Origin: Heloderma charlesbogerti
Taxonomy: Eukaryota > Chordata > Lepidosauria > Squamata > Helodermatidae
Length of the DNA: 64,000 nt
Direction: 5' to 3'
NCBI GenBank assembly: GCA_026122225.1
Contig: JANEZZ010001952.1
Location: 310,001 to 374,000 of the forward strand
Part shown: positions 31,733 to 42,705 of the stretch, one piece after another
Layout of the letters: the number at the start of each line of letters is the position of its first letter
Position numbering within the stretch: position 1 is the stretch's first letter
Notes under the pieces: generated by a model
The model's database searches: none
Told to the model about the DNA's origin: nothing
The model's input: only the letters and a program-made list of their open reading frames with translations
Translations under genes and position numbers: made by a program

Positions 31733-31850
31733 AAATAAGTGGAGGGCAACAAGTTAGGGAAAGGCTCTTCTAACCATTGGTTATGCTAGCTGGATATGAT
31801 GGGAATTGTAGTCCACCATCTCCTGAAGGCACTCGGTTGAGGAAGGCCAT
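31733..31850. repeat. palindromic MITE, decayed
   Basis: AAAATAAGTGGAGGGCAACA then AGTTAGGGAAAGG at left; GATGGGAATTGTAGTCCACC then ATCTCCTGAAGGCAC at right. Same family as 13005-13127. Confidence 0.45.
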
Positions 31851-32213
31851 CTTAGCTAGTTAGTCTCCTTTTGAAACCTACCTGTCTTTCCGTTTCCTTC
31901 AAGAACCACTTTTCCTTCCCACCTGCAACATCAAGTAAAAGGCATGGGTTTTAAGCTTTCTTATTGAGAGGATAAAATATAAAGAAGCCCATTTAACTAA
32001 GCCATAGAAAAGTCTTTGAAGACGTCCAACAGCAGCTGAATACCAGCACATCTATGTTTTTGTTAGGATAGGTATTTTGTAATCCAAATAATACTTAATC
32101 TGGCTTGCTGGGAAAAGACTGGTCCCTGGGTGCCTAGAAATATAGGGATTTTTCCAATGTTGCATGGAACCGTGGACTGAAATACTTTGAAAAATGCAAT
32201 ATTGGCTATTAGG
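31851..32213. other. unassigned
   Basis: Nothing recognised. Confidence 0.35.
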
Positions 32214-32559
32214 GATGGGCGAGAAATTGCGAGCGGAGATGGGTTAAAGAAGACGCAGACAACAAGCTAGGGTTGAAAATTGGGCCACATTTATTGAAAT
32301 ACCTGCAAAGGGGTAACTAGGATGGGCATCTAACTGTGTCAGCGGCTAGCTGGCACTTCTCGGGCGAAAGCAGACCCAGGCTGAGGGGTGGCGTCGATCT
32401 CGCCGCCCCTCCAGAGTGCCCCTTCTGGGGGAGGTAGACCTTCCGGTGTCACCCCCAACCCGGTGCCGCAGAACACCTGGGTGAGTGAGGAGGGTTGGTC
32501 TCCCAGGCAACCCTTATCCCCCCGCCGAGCTGCGCAACCCGTTCAGGGGGCCTCAGGCA

Positions 32560-33243
32560 TCACCTGTCACCATAAGGTGCCTCTGCATGCACACCATCCC
32601 TAATCTCTTTCAGGTTCTGCCGCAGGCCCCTTTGCAGATCAGACAAAAATACGTCGTTCCCTACATCCGACAGGTGGACACTGTCCCACCTGTAAAGCTC
32701 CCTCCTTGTCCACAGAATTCCCTGGTGGGTGATGCACCCATCGCCATGTACTGACAGCCCACGCACCAGTTCTCTGTTAACCTTCTGCCGGGCCCGTTCC
32801 ATGGCAGCGTGACTCTGTGCCCTCCACGTGATTCTCGGGAGCATCGAGGACCACAATATGGTCACCCCTGGCCAACGATAGTGGATCATCTGCAAATTGA
32901 CCAACGCCGGCTCGACCAAGCCTTTTCCAGGCTTGCAGCCCAGGTCGTTCCCTCCCAGGTAGAGCAACAGGACCTGTGGGGGGAAACTGACCAAACCTTG
33001 ATGAACCAGGGTGGGAAGGAGCGAATCCCATCGCATACCCCGCCAGCCAAGCCACTGTATCGCCACCTGCTGGGGAAACTGCAACTGGGATCCGAAGGCC
33101 GACGTAGAAGCTCTGCGAGCAGCCCAAAACACCATACTGTGCCCACAAATTAGCACCCGTACTGGCATAGGTCGAATCCCATCTAAAGAACAAAACATTG
33201 GGGGAAGGCGAAGAAAAGCGTCATGAAGTATCGGGCAACTCAC
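32560..33243 (-). pseudogene. SGNH/GDSL-type hydrolase frame of the Ngaro-like element
   Basis: Open for about 227 codons. Block I: VLICGHSMVFWA near the N-terminus (GHS in place of GDS). Block III: LLLYLGGNDLG. Block V: DSVHLSDVGNDVF, giving the Asp/His dyad (DxVH). A MLPRITWR block sits between. SGNH-fold hydrolase-like domains are known 3' of the recombinase in some vertebrate tyrosine-recombinase and other retrotransposons; their job there is unknown. The frame appears complete, but its start overlaps the recombinase end and the whole element is broken. Confidence 0.72.
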
Positions 33244-34290
33244 GAATGTAGGACCGGAAGGTCCTGGAGCGCCATCTCCCTACAGCCCTCATGTGCTTAG
33301 ATGAAAAACCTACGGCAGCTGCCGTAGAGGCTGCCCCAATGCGGAAGGAGTGGGTCCCAAAATGATAATGACCCAAACCCAGTATGGATAAGGCCGACTT
33401 AGTCACTGCCCAAAATTGGAACTTTGTCAGTGGCACACCGTCATTATGGCAGAATAGGGACCCTCACTCGCCCCGTGGTGTCCCAGAAAAACCTGCAAGG
33501 CCCTGACAGGGCATAACTCCTCGGCTTGGGCCCGGCTGAGGGCCACCAATGCTCCCTTGCCAGACTGATCGGTTTTTGACTGTCGAATATGGAGGAGAAT
33601 CAGGTTGGGATGAATCTGCACATCAGAGTACCTTAAGGCCCTCCCAGTTGAGTCAGATTTGGAAGCCCAGACCAGTTCCGAAATCCTAAGGGCCCCAAAG
33701 AAGGCTGTTAAAGCTGCAGCATGAAAGAGGGAGGCTTCATATGGAGAAGAGCAGATGGAAGGCCACAATCCCCGGAGCCCTAGGAGGATGACTGGAGACA
33801 GAGGATGCCTGGAATCTGGCAGGGCAGGTGACATCCGAGCCCAACCTTGAACTGCCCACCTCACTCGGAAATCTGAGGTGGAGTCCTCAACCCCTCGCAC
33901 TTTGGCCCAGAAGGCCAAAGTGGCAAGCCTCCCTGTAATGGTCCTAGGGGATAGCCCTTTGTTATGCAGATGTACGCAGAATTGTAACAAGTGGTCCACA
34001 GGTAAGGGCCATGAGTCTTGCAACTGAAGTCCGCTCCTGAAGGCACGAAACTCCCTACCTGCTCTCTCATAGGCGGCTCTAGTGCTGGGGCCTATAGAGT
34101 TCAAGATAGCACGTTCGACTTGAGAATGCCAGTATCCCATAATCCAGCTGGCATGGGGTCTGGTAGCGGACGTGCCCACGGAGCTAAAACACGGAACCTG
34201 TCGATCTGGTTTCGTGACAAAGCATCGGCAATTGGGTTCCCCAGACCTGGCACGTGGCGGGAGCGGAACCAGATGTTGTAGTGTAGGCAT
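33221..34290 (-). pseudogene. tyrosine recombinase of the Ngaro-like element, one frameshift
   Basis: The probable start is the Met within 'IMGYWHSQVERAIL' (about 34137). N-terminal SAM-like part: GPSTRAAYERAGREFRAF and LSPRTITGRLATLAFW. Catalytic part: first Arg in FGALRISELVW; after a frame change near 33430, the HSFRIGAASTAA box (His-x-x-Arg), KHMRAVGRW (third helix His/Trp) and nucleophile Tyr in FRSYIREL. All R..H..R..Y residues are visible across two frames that overlap by 10 nt. Such recombinases integrate circular cDNA without target duplication. Confidence 0.83.
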
Positions 34291-35589
34291 TGGAAGGTAA
34301 ATGCTCTAACTAAAACCATGGCCCTCTGGTTTCTGGAGGACAATGTATTAATGGCCTGCACAACAGCCATGTTGTCGCACCAAAAGAGGGCAACGGAATT
34401 GGCCATCAGGTCCGCCCGAATGTGCAGAGCCACGTAAATGGGGAAGAATTCCAGGAAGGTAAGGTCCTGACAAATACCGGCGGCAGCCTAGCTTTCTGGC
34501 CATTGGCCAAGGCACCACCACTCCTGCCATATTAGACCAAAGCCGAAGGTGCCAGCAGCATCTGAATGAATCTACAGGTCGGCTCGGAGAAGCAACTCGT
34601 GCCTCCAGAAAGAAATGCTGTTAAATTCCCTCAGGAATTTAAGCCATACCTGCAGGTCCATTCCCATGGTGGAGGTGACTCTGGTGCGATGGTGCAGGAA
34701 TTGAAGACCTCGCATTGCCCAGCAGAGCTGTCGCAGGAAGGTGTGGCCGGGGGCCACCACCCTACAAGCAAAGTTCAAATGCCCCCCTACATCTTTGAGT
34801 CCTCTGAGGAAGACTTTATGAAGGTGCAGGATGGTCTGGAGCTTATCCCTCAGGACCAGCAGTTTATCGTGAGGGAGGCGAGAACACTGTGTGAGGGTAC
34901 TGAATTCGATCCCTAAGAATGTCAAAGTAACAGATGGGCCCTCTGTCTTCTCATGTGCCAATGGGACACCTAAGTCTGTGGAAAGGGATACGAATGCACT
35001 GATTAAGTCAGAGCATTGACTGCTGCCCGGTTCCAGTAAACAGGAAGTCATCTAAATAATGAACCACATTTCCACAGCCTGTCCTATCCTTTACGGCCCA
35101 TTCCAGGAAGGTACTGAATGTTTCAAACATGGGGCAAGTGATGGAGCATCCCATTGGGAGGGCGCGGTAGATGTAAAATTTGTCCTGGAAGCAGAATCCC
35201 AACAAATCAAAGTCCCCGGGATTGATAGGCAAAATGAGAAAGGCAGATTTGATATCACACTTGCCCATCAATGCCCTGCGACCAAGGTCTCATATCATGG
35301 CCATTGCCGTATCAAAGGAGGTGTAACGCGCAGAACATAGATAATCCGGGATCTCATCGTTGACAGACCAGCCCTTGGGGAAGGAGAGGTCGTGGATTAA
35401 TCTGAACTCTCCAGGAGATTTCTTGGGGACAATTCCCAAAGGGGAAATCTGTAGATTGGGTATTGGGGGTGTGGAAAAGGGGCCGATGACTTGTCCTGCA
35501 AGAACTTCCTTGTTGATTTGATCTTGAACCAAACACTGCATGATAAGGGCAGACCGGTGATTACCAGTCAAACATGGCCTACGTGGACC
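34101..35589 (-). pseudogene. reverse transcriptase and RNase H of the Ngaro-like element
   Basis: RT pieces in several frames: ISPLGIVPKKSPGEFRLIHD (35571-35290), KCDIKSAFLILPINPGDFDL, then LPMGCSITCPMFE and the catalytic VVHYLDDFLF (35271-35008), then LTFLGIEF and CRVVAPGHTFLRQLC (35051-34572). RNase H pieces follow: LFWCDNMAVVQAIN and SRHVPGLGNPIADALSRNQ (34433-34101). The YLDD box is intact but frameshifts separate the parts. The N-terminal segment lies beyond the insertion (37068-36960). Confidence 0.83.
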
Positions 35590-36959
35590 TAGGGATGTAC
35601 GAAAGTTCCGCCATGGATCTCGGGGAGGCTGAATGCCAGTGCATTCGGCCCACCGAAATCGGTGGTGGAACGGCCCGCCCCCTCACTCCCCCCAGGACGG
35701 GACTTACCTTGGGCGGATCTTTCTGGTGGCGGCGGCTCCAGCGGCGGCTCCGGCGGCGGTTCGGTGGCAGTTTGGCTGCCGCCGCTGCCATTATCAGGTA
35801 AAAAACCCCCCCAAAACAAAAAAAGTGATAGGCTACATAACGATTTACGTAGCCTATCACAGCTAGATTTTAAAAAAACACCATGATGGGTGTCAGGATG
35901 GACACTGAGCCCATAGAATCCCAGAGTAGTTCTGATTCTGAGGAAGAGCAGTCGCTCCTGGGAGGGGAGCGCGCTCCTCTTTCCCAGGGCCAACAGCTGA
36001 CGGAGATTCCTCCCACCAACATTCCTAGCTTAGATAGCAGTCCAGGGAGTAACAGAGAGTGGATAGCAGACTTGGTGGATGCGTGACGCAGACGCAGAGA
36101 GCGGCACCAGATGGAGGGCGCAGAAAGGAGGCGTAGTGCCCGGTTGGCGCGCAAACAACGGCTGTGCCCAGAGGATCCAAGGGAAAAGGGGAGGGACTCT
36201 CCCTAGTCCTTAAGTTCAGGGGTCTGCCAGTAATTCCCTTTCAAACAGGGACCAACTGTTCCAACTTAGGGCATAGGTACTGTGCTGCTCAGATCTAGTT
36301 GCAAACAGTATAGTTGTTAAGTTGTAAAAGAAGAATAAGGCTTTGAAAGGAATCCCTTTGTCTGTGTCTGGACTTGGCTACTGGATTAGACTGAGAGAGG
36401 CCTCCAAGGAGCCCTTGACAATAGGCTACGTAAATGTTTACATAGCCTATCACGGCTGACTTTAAAAACAAAACAAAAAACGCGTGTACGCAAATGGCGG
36501 TGGCCATGGCTGCCACCATTTGCATTCCTTATTTTGGCACATCTTAGTCTACATAAACATTTATGTAGACTAAGACGGCGAAAATAAGGGGAATGCAAAT
36601 AGCGTAGCTATGGCCGCCGCCATTTGCATACGCACTTTTTTTTTTTTTAAATCAGCCGTGATAGGCTACGTAAACATTTACGTAGCCTATCACGGCTGAC
36701 TGCAGGGACGCAAATGGCGGCAGCTGTGGCCGCCATTTGCATCTCTGCTACCCAGCGGCCAGATGTCCGGCTGCTGGCGAAGCCGGCCGGCAGCTCCGCA
36801 GAATCACTGAGGAGCATAGCCGGCCGGCCAGGATGCCGGGGGGGGGGGAGGAATGGAGCGCCTCCTCCCCTGGTGAGGATTCCAGGGGGAGGGATGGAAC
36901 GCCTCCCCCCCCGCCATCAGCATAATCCCTGAAAGGTAAGTGATTTTCGTACATCCCTA
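35590..36959 (+). mobile_element. foldback hAT inside Ngaro, with hybrid left terminus
   Basis: Flanks CGTGGACC (35582-35589) and CGGGGACC (36960-36967), 7/8. The left end reads TAGGGATGTACGAAAG (A-end text) directly joined to TTCCGCCATGGATCTCGGGG (B-end text), so the terminus is a recombinant. Then minus-strand AAG|GTAAGTCCCG near 35706 and an exon-like MAAAAAKLPPNRRRSRR frame (opens near 35791). First palindrome 35825-35860; the second is split by the LTR at 35891-36420. The array resumes to 36740 with TAGTCTACATAAACATTTAT (36545-36572). Right A end: AAAG|GTAAGTG at 36936. Confidence 0.87.
35891..36420 (+). mobile_element. solo LTR, family L1 copy 2 (530 bp)
   Basis: TGTCAGGATGGACACTGAGC ... 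GGAGCCCTTGACA, identical in length and nearly so in sequence to 1946-2475. Inserted into a foldback palindrome: ATGGG before and ATAGG after form a 5-bp duplication with one substitution, and removing it restores CATGATAGGCTACGTAAATG. A polyadenylation-like AATAAGG (copy 1: AATAAAG) lies near 36340. Youngest layer of the three-level nest. Confidence 0.88.
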
Positions 36960-38643
36960 CGGGGACCCTTGAAGGGGATCCTAAAACCCAGTGTGAAGCT
37001 GCGTTCCAAGTATATCGCGTCCGTCAGGTTCGGGTAACGCCCTAAAAGTTGAAGGAGTGGAAGGATCTTAATTGGGCTGGGGCCCTTTGGGAGGGAGATA
37101 ATGCCCACTGCCCTGTTTTCTACTGCCATGGCCTTCCTTTGGGGGACCCCTCCAATCTCTGGCCCTTGGGCAAGTGGCACAGGAGTGCTGACCTCCGCAA
37201 AGGGCACATTCGTGACGGAAGCGGCATGGGTTTCTGGAGCAGGAACCTTTGGAGCTGAACTCCCAGCACAGCCAGCGGTGTTGAAACCCTGGACCTGCAA
37301 AAGGCCTGCAGACCATTGCAGGCGGCAGCTTGGCGAGGATGTGGCTGCTGTCGGCTCTGTCGCCGAAGCCTGGCCTGGAAGGGGTCATAAATTGGAGCCA
37401 AAGGTCCTGGTCCTTCAGATCCCAGCGCATGGAAGGGTCGATGGTGACCCTCCGACGGAAGGCCTCATCATAGGCCAGCCACACGCTCCCTTCTTACTCA
37501 GTGTAAGCCCTGTATATTATGTCGAGATACTTGGTGAGGACCCAAGCCCTCTCGGGGAATTTCTGTTGGAGGATGCCAGTGTAAGTTAAGAAACCTGGCA
37601 GCCAGTTTGCCCATGTGTGTGGCACCTTACGACCCTTACTCTGATCAGGTTCCCTGTCGTGGTTCTTATCCTTGTCATTGGCCTCGGGCTCCCGAAAGAG
37701 CAAGGAGAAGACATCAATAAATTCACCCCACAAAATCTTTTTCCTGGTGGTGACAGTTAAGTGGAAGCCAATAGGGGAAGAAGTAGCACCCGTGGGCATG
37801 GTTCCTCCCCCAAGGTTAGCACATGGATCAGCCAAGGGCATCTGTGGTGCTGGTAAGGGGGGTGGCAGGGGAGATTGGGGGTCCAGACGCTGGCACAAGC
37901 AAAGTTAAGTGGCTGAGACTGGAGTGGCGGTGTGGGTGTAAGGAAGGCGCCTCCCGCAACTGCCAGTAAGGGGGATGAGTTGCTAAGCCCTACTGAAATA
38001 GGGGGGTTGGCTACTTGGGTGGTTGAACTGAGAGTTGAGACAGAGGTGATGGGCTGAGGAGTACCGGCTGAGGGGGCAGGAGTGACTGAAGGCAGTGGGA
38101 GAGGGGGGAATGGGCAACCCTGAGAGGTAAACCAAGGCATCCAACCCCAGGGGTTGACATGCCCCATGCCCGGCCAGGCGAATTGAGGTGCCCAGGCGGT
38201 CTCACCTGAACCCAGTGTGGCCATGCTCTAGTCCCCGACCAGAAAAGCAGATGTTGTTGTTTGTGCCCTGGGGGAAGAGGGGGCCGTGGCAGGGGTGAGC
38301 TCCTCCGGGGGCGGTGTGTTATCAAGAAGAGCTGGCGAAGAGGAGGTGGAAGCTTCAATGGTGTCCAGACGAGCTGAAATAGAAAGTAGTAGCGAGCGTT
38401 GGGTCTGCTGTCGCGTTCGTTTGGGTTGGACCACCATGGTTTTATTTGGCCTGGCCGGGAGAGGGGGAGGGATCCCTGAGGAATGCTCAGCAGCTTCCAG
38501 GTGAGCAAGGATTGATGCCTGTACTGGGCCTCCTTACTCCTCAGACTCGGAATCGGGCCTTGGGAGTGGCCTCTTGGGGAGAGGAGGGGAGGGGAGGGGG
38601 GCCCTACCCTTCCCTTTCCACCCTGGCCCTTCTTGGGAGGCAT
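36960..38643 (-). pseudogene. gag-like region and RT start of the Ngaro-like element
   Basis: Broken into several frames. From 38437: basic start KRTRQQTQRSLLLSISARLD. From about 37870: KKILWGEFIDVFSLLF, TWANWLPGFLTYTGILQQKF. Then MWLAYDEAFRRR and RWDLKDQDLWLQFM (37484 on), as in DIRS/Ngaro gag proteins, and a zinc-knuckle-like CWEFSSKGSCSRNPCRFRHE then CALCGGQHSCATC (about 37280-37190). At 37060-36970 the RT N-terminal text TDAIYLERSFTLGFRIPFKG runs into the foldback insertion. Confidence 0.72.
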
Positions 38644-39540
38644 GATGTAGCAGAAAGTGAGTTAAGTTGGCACAGCAGTCGAAAAATAAAGCAAGGGCCG
38701 GGATCACTGGTCCCAGTCCAACGCTCAAACCACTACCAGATAAATGAAAGTGGCAGGGGTCAGAAACCACTGCCGGAGGCTCCTGTGAAGGCTATTCCAC
38801 TGGGTACCCGGGGCAATGAAGGCAGCGCCTCCAGCACCAAGCCCGTGGGCCAGAGGTTCGAGGCCGAGGGTGAAATGAGGGTGCCAGCTGGAAACGCCAC
38901 CGCCCCACAGCAGCAAGCGCCGCTGTTAAAAAACCAAAAGCCAAACTGGGGATCTGAAGTACAGACTCTGGCTCTCCAGCCAGGCGCCACCCCCCCACTA
39001 GGCTATCCCAGGGACAAGGAGCAGAGAGGGAGTTGCGCGCGTGCCGCCGCAAGCACCGGCGCCCCGAGCGCCTGCGGCAATGGGAGCTGCGCCTGAGTGT
39101 GCACGCCTGTGCCGCGACTGCCCATGACCCCGGAGCAGCGGCAGGCAGAGGCGAAGGGGAGCCACAAGGCCGGCAAGCAAGGAGGTGAGGGGGGGACGGT
39201 TGCGCCGACGCCACAGGCGCTGGTGCCCTTGAAGGGCGGGAAGTGCCAGCAGGAACAGGCACCGCACCCGAACGAGCACACGGCCGCCATAAGTGCCGGT
39301 GCCCCCATGGGCGCGGCAAGCGCCGACTGAGCAGGAGCCGCGCCTGAGCGCGCGCGCCCCTGCTGCGAGCGCCGGCGACCACGGGGCCACAGCAGCGCCG
39401 GCAGGGAGAGGAGACGCGCCCGCAGGGATGGCAAAATCGATCAGCGCGTTGGTGTCAGGCGGTTGGGAGCGACGGAGCAGGTCTTTCCTGAGGAGGCAGG
39501 AGTCGTCGCTTCCAGGTCAGTCTCTCTAGCTGCGTTGAGC

Positions 39541-39869
39541 CAGAGAGCTGAGATTCAGAGGGGGGCTGAGTTTAAGGTGACTCAGTCTGTCCCTCCTAGC
39601 ATGGTGGTGCCACCGGGGTGCACCAATGAGAGGCCCCTACGTCGTCTCACCCCACCCGCCCGCAATGCCCCCCCTTTCAGCTGGACAAGCTGGCGCCGGG
39701 GTTAGGGCATTTTGTTGAGTTTGCATTTTAGCATGAGAAAGAAAAGGAGGAAAGGACAGTGGTAAATGGAAATCAAGTACAGTGAGCTCAGTATTTGCAG
39801 GTGTACCCCTTCCTGTTTCAGGACCTGTTTGTTGTTTATTCGGTCCTAACAAGAGCATCAAATCAGTAT
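39541..39869. other. unassigned flank
   Basis: Possibly the 5' end of the Ngaro-like element up to about 39710; no boundary seen. Confidence 0.3.
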
Positions 39870-40010
39870 TTGGTTGTTGTTTGTTGTTTATTCGGTCAGT
39901 CGCTTCCGACTCTTCAGGACTTCATGGATCAGCCCACGGCAGAGCTTCCTGTCTGCCGTCGCCACCCCCAGCTCCCCCAAGGTTGAGTCCTTCACCTCAG
40001 TATTTGGTAC
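39870..40010 (-). mobile_element. RTE-type LINE 3' fragment, distinct from BovB
   Basis: TTGTTTATTCGGTCAGTCGC then TTCCGACTCTTCAGGACTTC and ATGGATCAGCCCACGGCAGA then GCTTCCTGTC. It follows the BovB 3' end in layout (ATTC.GTCAGTCG.TTCCGACTCTTC.TGAC..CATGGA) but is clearly a different RTE family. Confidence 0.55.
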
Positions 40011-40159
40011 CACCCCTCAAAAAAACCCTCAACCCCCCAACAACTCTGGCACAGTCTTGCATCTGACTTTCAGTAGAGGGCAGAATGGAGTTTTCCCTGA
40101 GATAGGGCTCTGAAAAAAAATGTAGAGGTTATGTAATAGAGATAAGCAACCAGTTGGAG

Positions 40160-40700
40160 AATATCATAGAATCATAGAATTATACAATAGTAGGGTTGAG
40201 CTATACTTCTATTAATGCAGCCCAAAATAACATTTGCCTTTTTTGCAGCCACATCACATTCTTGGCTCATATTAAGCTTGTGATCTACAACAATTCCAAG
40301 ATCCTTCTTGTCTGTAGTATTGTTGAGCCAAGTGTCCCCCATCTCGTAACTGTGCATTTGGTTTCTTTTTCCTAGGTGCAGAACTTGGCATTTATCCCTA
40401 TTAAATTTCATTCTGTCATTTTCTGACCAGCGCTCCAGCCTATCAAGATCACTTTGAATTCTGTTTCTGTCTTCCAGGGTATCAGCTGTCCCGCCCAATT
40501 TTGTGTCATCTGCAAATCTGATCAGCATTCCCTGCACCTCCTCCTCCAAGTCATTAATAAAAATGTTGAAGAGCACTGGGCCCAGGACTCAGCCCTGCGG
40601 TACCCCGCTCGTTACCTCTCCCCAGATTGAGAAGATGCCATTGATGGCAGCCTGGAGGATCGTTCTGGCCCCCAGGAGGTTTGCACCACTCCTCTAGCAT
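40160..40700 (-). pseudogene. CR1 LINE reverse transcriptase fragment
   Basis: Minus-strand frame 40576-40172 reads VLFNIFINDLEEE-type text, then MLIRFADDTKLGG (catalytic FADD), LDRLERWSENDRMKFNRDKC then QVLHLG, DLGIVVDHKLNMSQECDVAA then KKANVILGCI. These are conserved CR1 RT palm and thumb motifs. Directly after GCINRSI the sequence jumps to the CR1 3' terminus (CCTACTATTGTATAATTCTA then TGATTCTATGAT), so several hundred bp between are missing. A frame change near 40590 separates the upstream VPQGS-like text. Confidence 0.85.
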
Positions 40701-41329
40701 AACCCCAAAGTCTAAGATGTTGTCATTATTATGCCAGGGAGGAACCCTAGCTTTGTTTGCGTTGCATACCGGAGGTTCCAGACTTAAACCCCAGGAACTC
40801 TGTTCGTTAGTTGTTTAAAATAGAATATACTTTAGCAAAGACCTCAGAGGAAGGATGGATGACTCTGTCAATGTTGGTTTATCTCACTTTCTCATTTTTC
40901 CAATTATACGTTTAATTTGTCTTGAACTTTTGAGAATTCTTTTTAAAAGTTTTTTTTATGTAATTTTGCCTGATATACACATTCTCTGTAAGTAATATCA
41001 TGCATTTATGAATGTTACCTTCATGAATATAACATTTTTTGTGTGCACCTTCCCATAATATACACACATTTGCACACATTTCGTGATAGGAGAACCTCAA
41101 TTCAGAATTAGGAGAAGAGCAAATGTCAAAGGGTAACTGAGTTTTGGTTCATATATTGCTTCAAAACTGCAAAATTGGGTACGTTTGCATCAAAATGTAA
41201 AACAAAAGTATTTATCTCCCACTCTTACCTTGGAGAACTACTGGGCAGTACTGGACAACATGGACCTAATGGTCTGACCCAGTGCAATTCAACTCCCTAT
41301 GTTCTGTAATGCATCAGTGTTGGACAAAA
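40701..41329. other. unassigned; short LINE-tail shred at 41250-41310
   Basis: TACTGGACAACATGGACCTA then ATGGTCTGACCCAGTGCAAT and CCCTATGTTCTG is a LINE-tail type motif. Otherwise nothing recognised. Confidence 0.35.
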
Positions 41330-41780
41330 GTCTTGGCTATGGATAAGGATGGAAAGGTGCCCCCCTGTTCTCTGGGGGCCCGCCCAGCTCATGCCCCTGC
41401 TCAGGCACCCCTGGACCTACCCTTGAGCCCCAAGCCCGCTTGCCAAGTCACCCACATTTTACCCAGGCCCCATCCTTCTCCTCCGTGATCACCATGTTTT
41501 GAAAAAACAACAACATCGCAATTGCAAAACAAAACATAGACTTATAGGAGAATGGTGCCACAAATTGCCCATATATGCAAGGTTCACAGTGCCATTTTGT
41601 GTATAAGTCCATGCAAGCAGTGTTGTGATCACCATGCTATTTCAAAGCATGGCAATTGCGGTGGAGGAGGACGGGGCCCAGGGAAGTGTGGGTGGCTCAG
41701 TGAGTGCGGGGGTGTGCTCGGTGGGAGCAGCTCAGGGCCATGGGCGTGGGCAATCTGCTGGACTCCTGGACCGAGATGGA
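41330..41780. repeat. foldback MITE, family 5
   Basis: Hairpin about 41480-41665: CGTGATCACCATGTTTTGAA pairs with TTCAAAGCATGG and GTGATCACCATGC-type text; CCATATATGCAAGGTTCACA lies at the loop. Same outer GC-rich text as at 15841 and 45680. Ends unresolved. Confidence 0.45.
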
Positions 41781-41836
41781 TGCCAGAGAGCTTCGGCTAT
41801 TGGGCGGTATAGAAATAAATAAATAAATAAATAAAT
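41781..41836 (+). mobile_element. SINE 3' tail with (AAAT)n
   Basis: GAGCTTCGGCTATTGGGCGG then TATAGAAATAAATAAATAAA. The reverse of this tail occurs at 57195-57240. Confidence 0.5.
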
Positions 41837-41873
41837 ATGCCCGCCCCATCACTAGAAGAGGGTGGATTTTGGC

Positions 41874-42262
41874 TAGGGATGTACAGACTGTGTAAAATCC
41901 TCTCTGTCTGTGTTTTGCGGATTGTCAGGTGCCTTTCGTTCCATCATCCATCCACAGACGGATGCGGATATTTTTTTTTCGTCATGCAGAAAAATACAGA
42001 AATAATTACATAAGTATTTACATAATTTGCCCCAGTACGTAACATTTAGTGTATTGTCCCCTGTTCCATTCTACGTTTCCTTAGCAGAAACTGATGTATT
42101 TTTCTACAGATTTATATGCGTAATTTTAGGAAAGTAAAAAAATCATCTGAAAGTCCACAGACTGCAGGGCCTGCAAGGGTTGCTCCACAGCAGATTCCTC
42201 AGGTCAGATCCTTAGAAATCCGAGCTCATTTTAATCCATCTTGAATTTCTCCAGCATCCCTA
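41874..42262. mobile_element. hAT-like MITE, family 3, copy 2
   Basis: TAGGGATGTACAGACTGTGT to TCTCCAGCATCCCTA; perfect 8-bp duplication ATTTTGGC (41866-41873, 42263-42270). 389 bp, reverse orientation relative to 24198-24601. Its first 12 bp match the A end of the foldback family. Confidence 0.83.
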
Positions 42263-42705
42263 ATTTTGGCAACATTCTAAAGAAATGGCAAATGCTGGAA
42301 ACACTTTGAGGATGGGCGTATTGATTTTAGAAACGTTGGAAGTAAGGGAGGGACAGCGTTTGCAGCACTGATGCAGAAATATGAATTATGTTTTTCATAA
42401 AGCAAGATAATTAAATTTTCCTGGCCCCAGAACATATTTCAGAAGACCATACTTGGCTGGTGAGCAACTTGTAAACCAAAAAAATAATAATTTAAAAAGT
42501 AGAAGAAATCATTCATTCTCCATTCTCCTTCTGAAAGAGATGCATTTAGCAAACAGAAAGTTCTCTCTCAGAGAAGTCAGTGGAGGTGGGGTATTCCAGC
42601 ACTGTGGCTGGCACTTGATAAAATTAGGTGTGTGGGGGAAAAACCAGATGCAGTGATGGAACCCAGCTCCATTCAAGTTAACAGGAGTTTTGCCATTGAC
42701 TTCCA
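42263..42705. other. unassigned
   Basis: No gene recognised. Confidence 0.35.

Larger units (their letters stand above)
32214..39540 (-). mobile_element. Ngaro-like (DIRS-order) tyrosine-recombinase retrotransposon
   Basis: Minus-strand order: GC-rich leader (about 39540-38650), gag-like region, reverse transcriptase, RNase H, tyrosine recombinase, SGNH hydrolase, then a 3' region with AATAAATGTGG (about 32295) and an end near 32214. This order is characteristic of vertebrate Ngaro elements. Several frameshifts split the frames. Inserted DNA at 35590-36959 (a foldback hAT carrying a solo LTR) breaks the RT region. I could not identify the split direct repeats (A1, B1-A2-B2) expected at Ngaro ends, so both boundaries are approximate. 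Confidence 0.8.

Noticed and set aside
38792..39434. Long Arg/Ala-rich minus-strand frames
   Set aside because: GC-rich leader of the Ngaro-like element; three overlapping frames are open at once and none has domain similarity.
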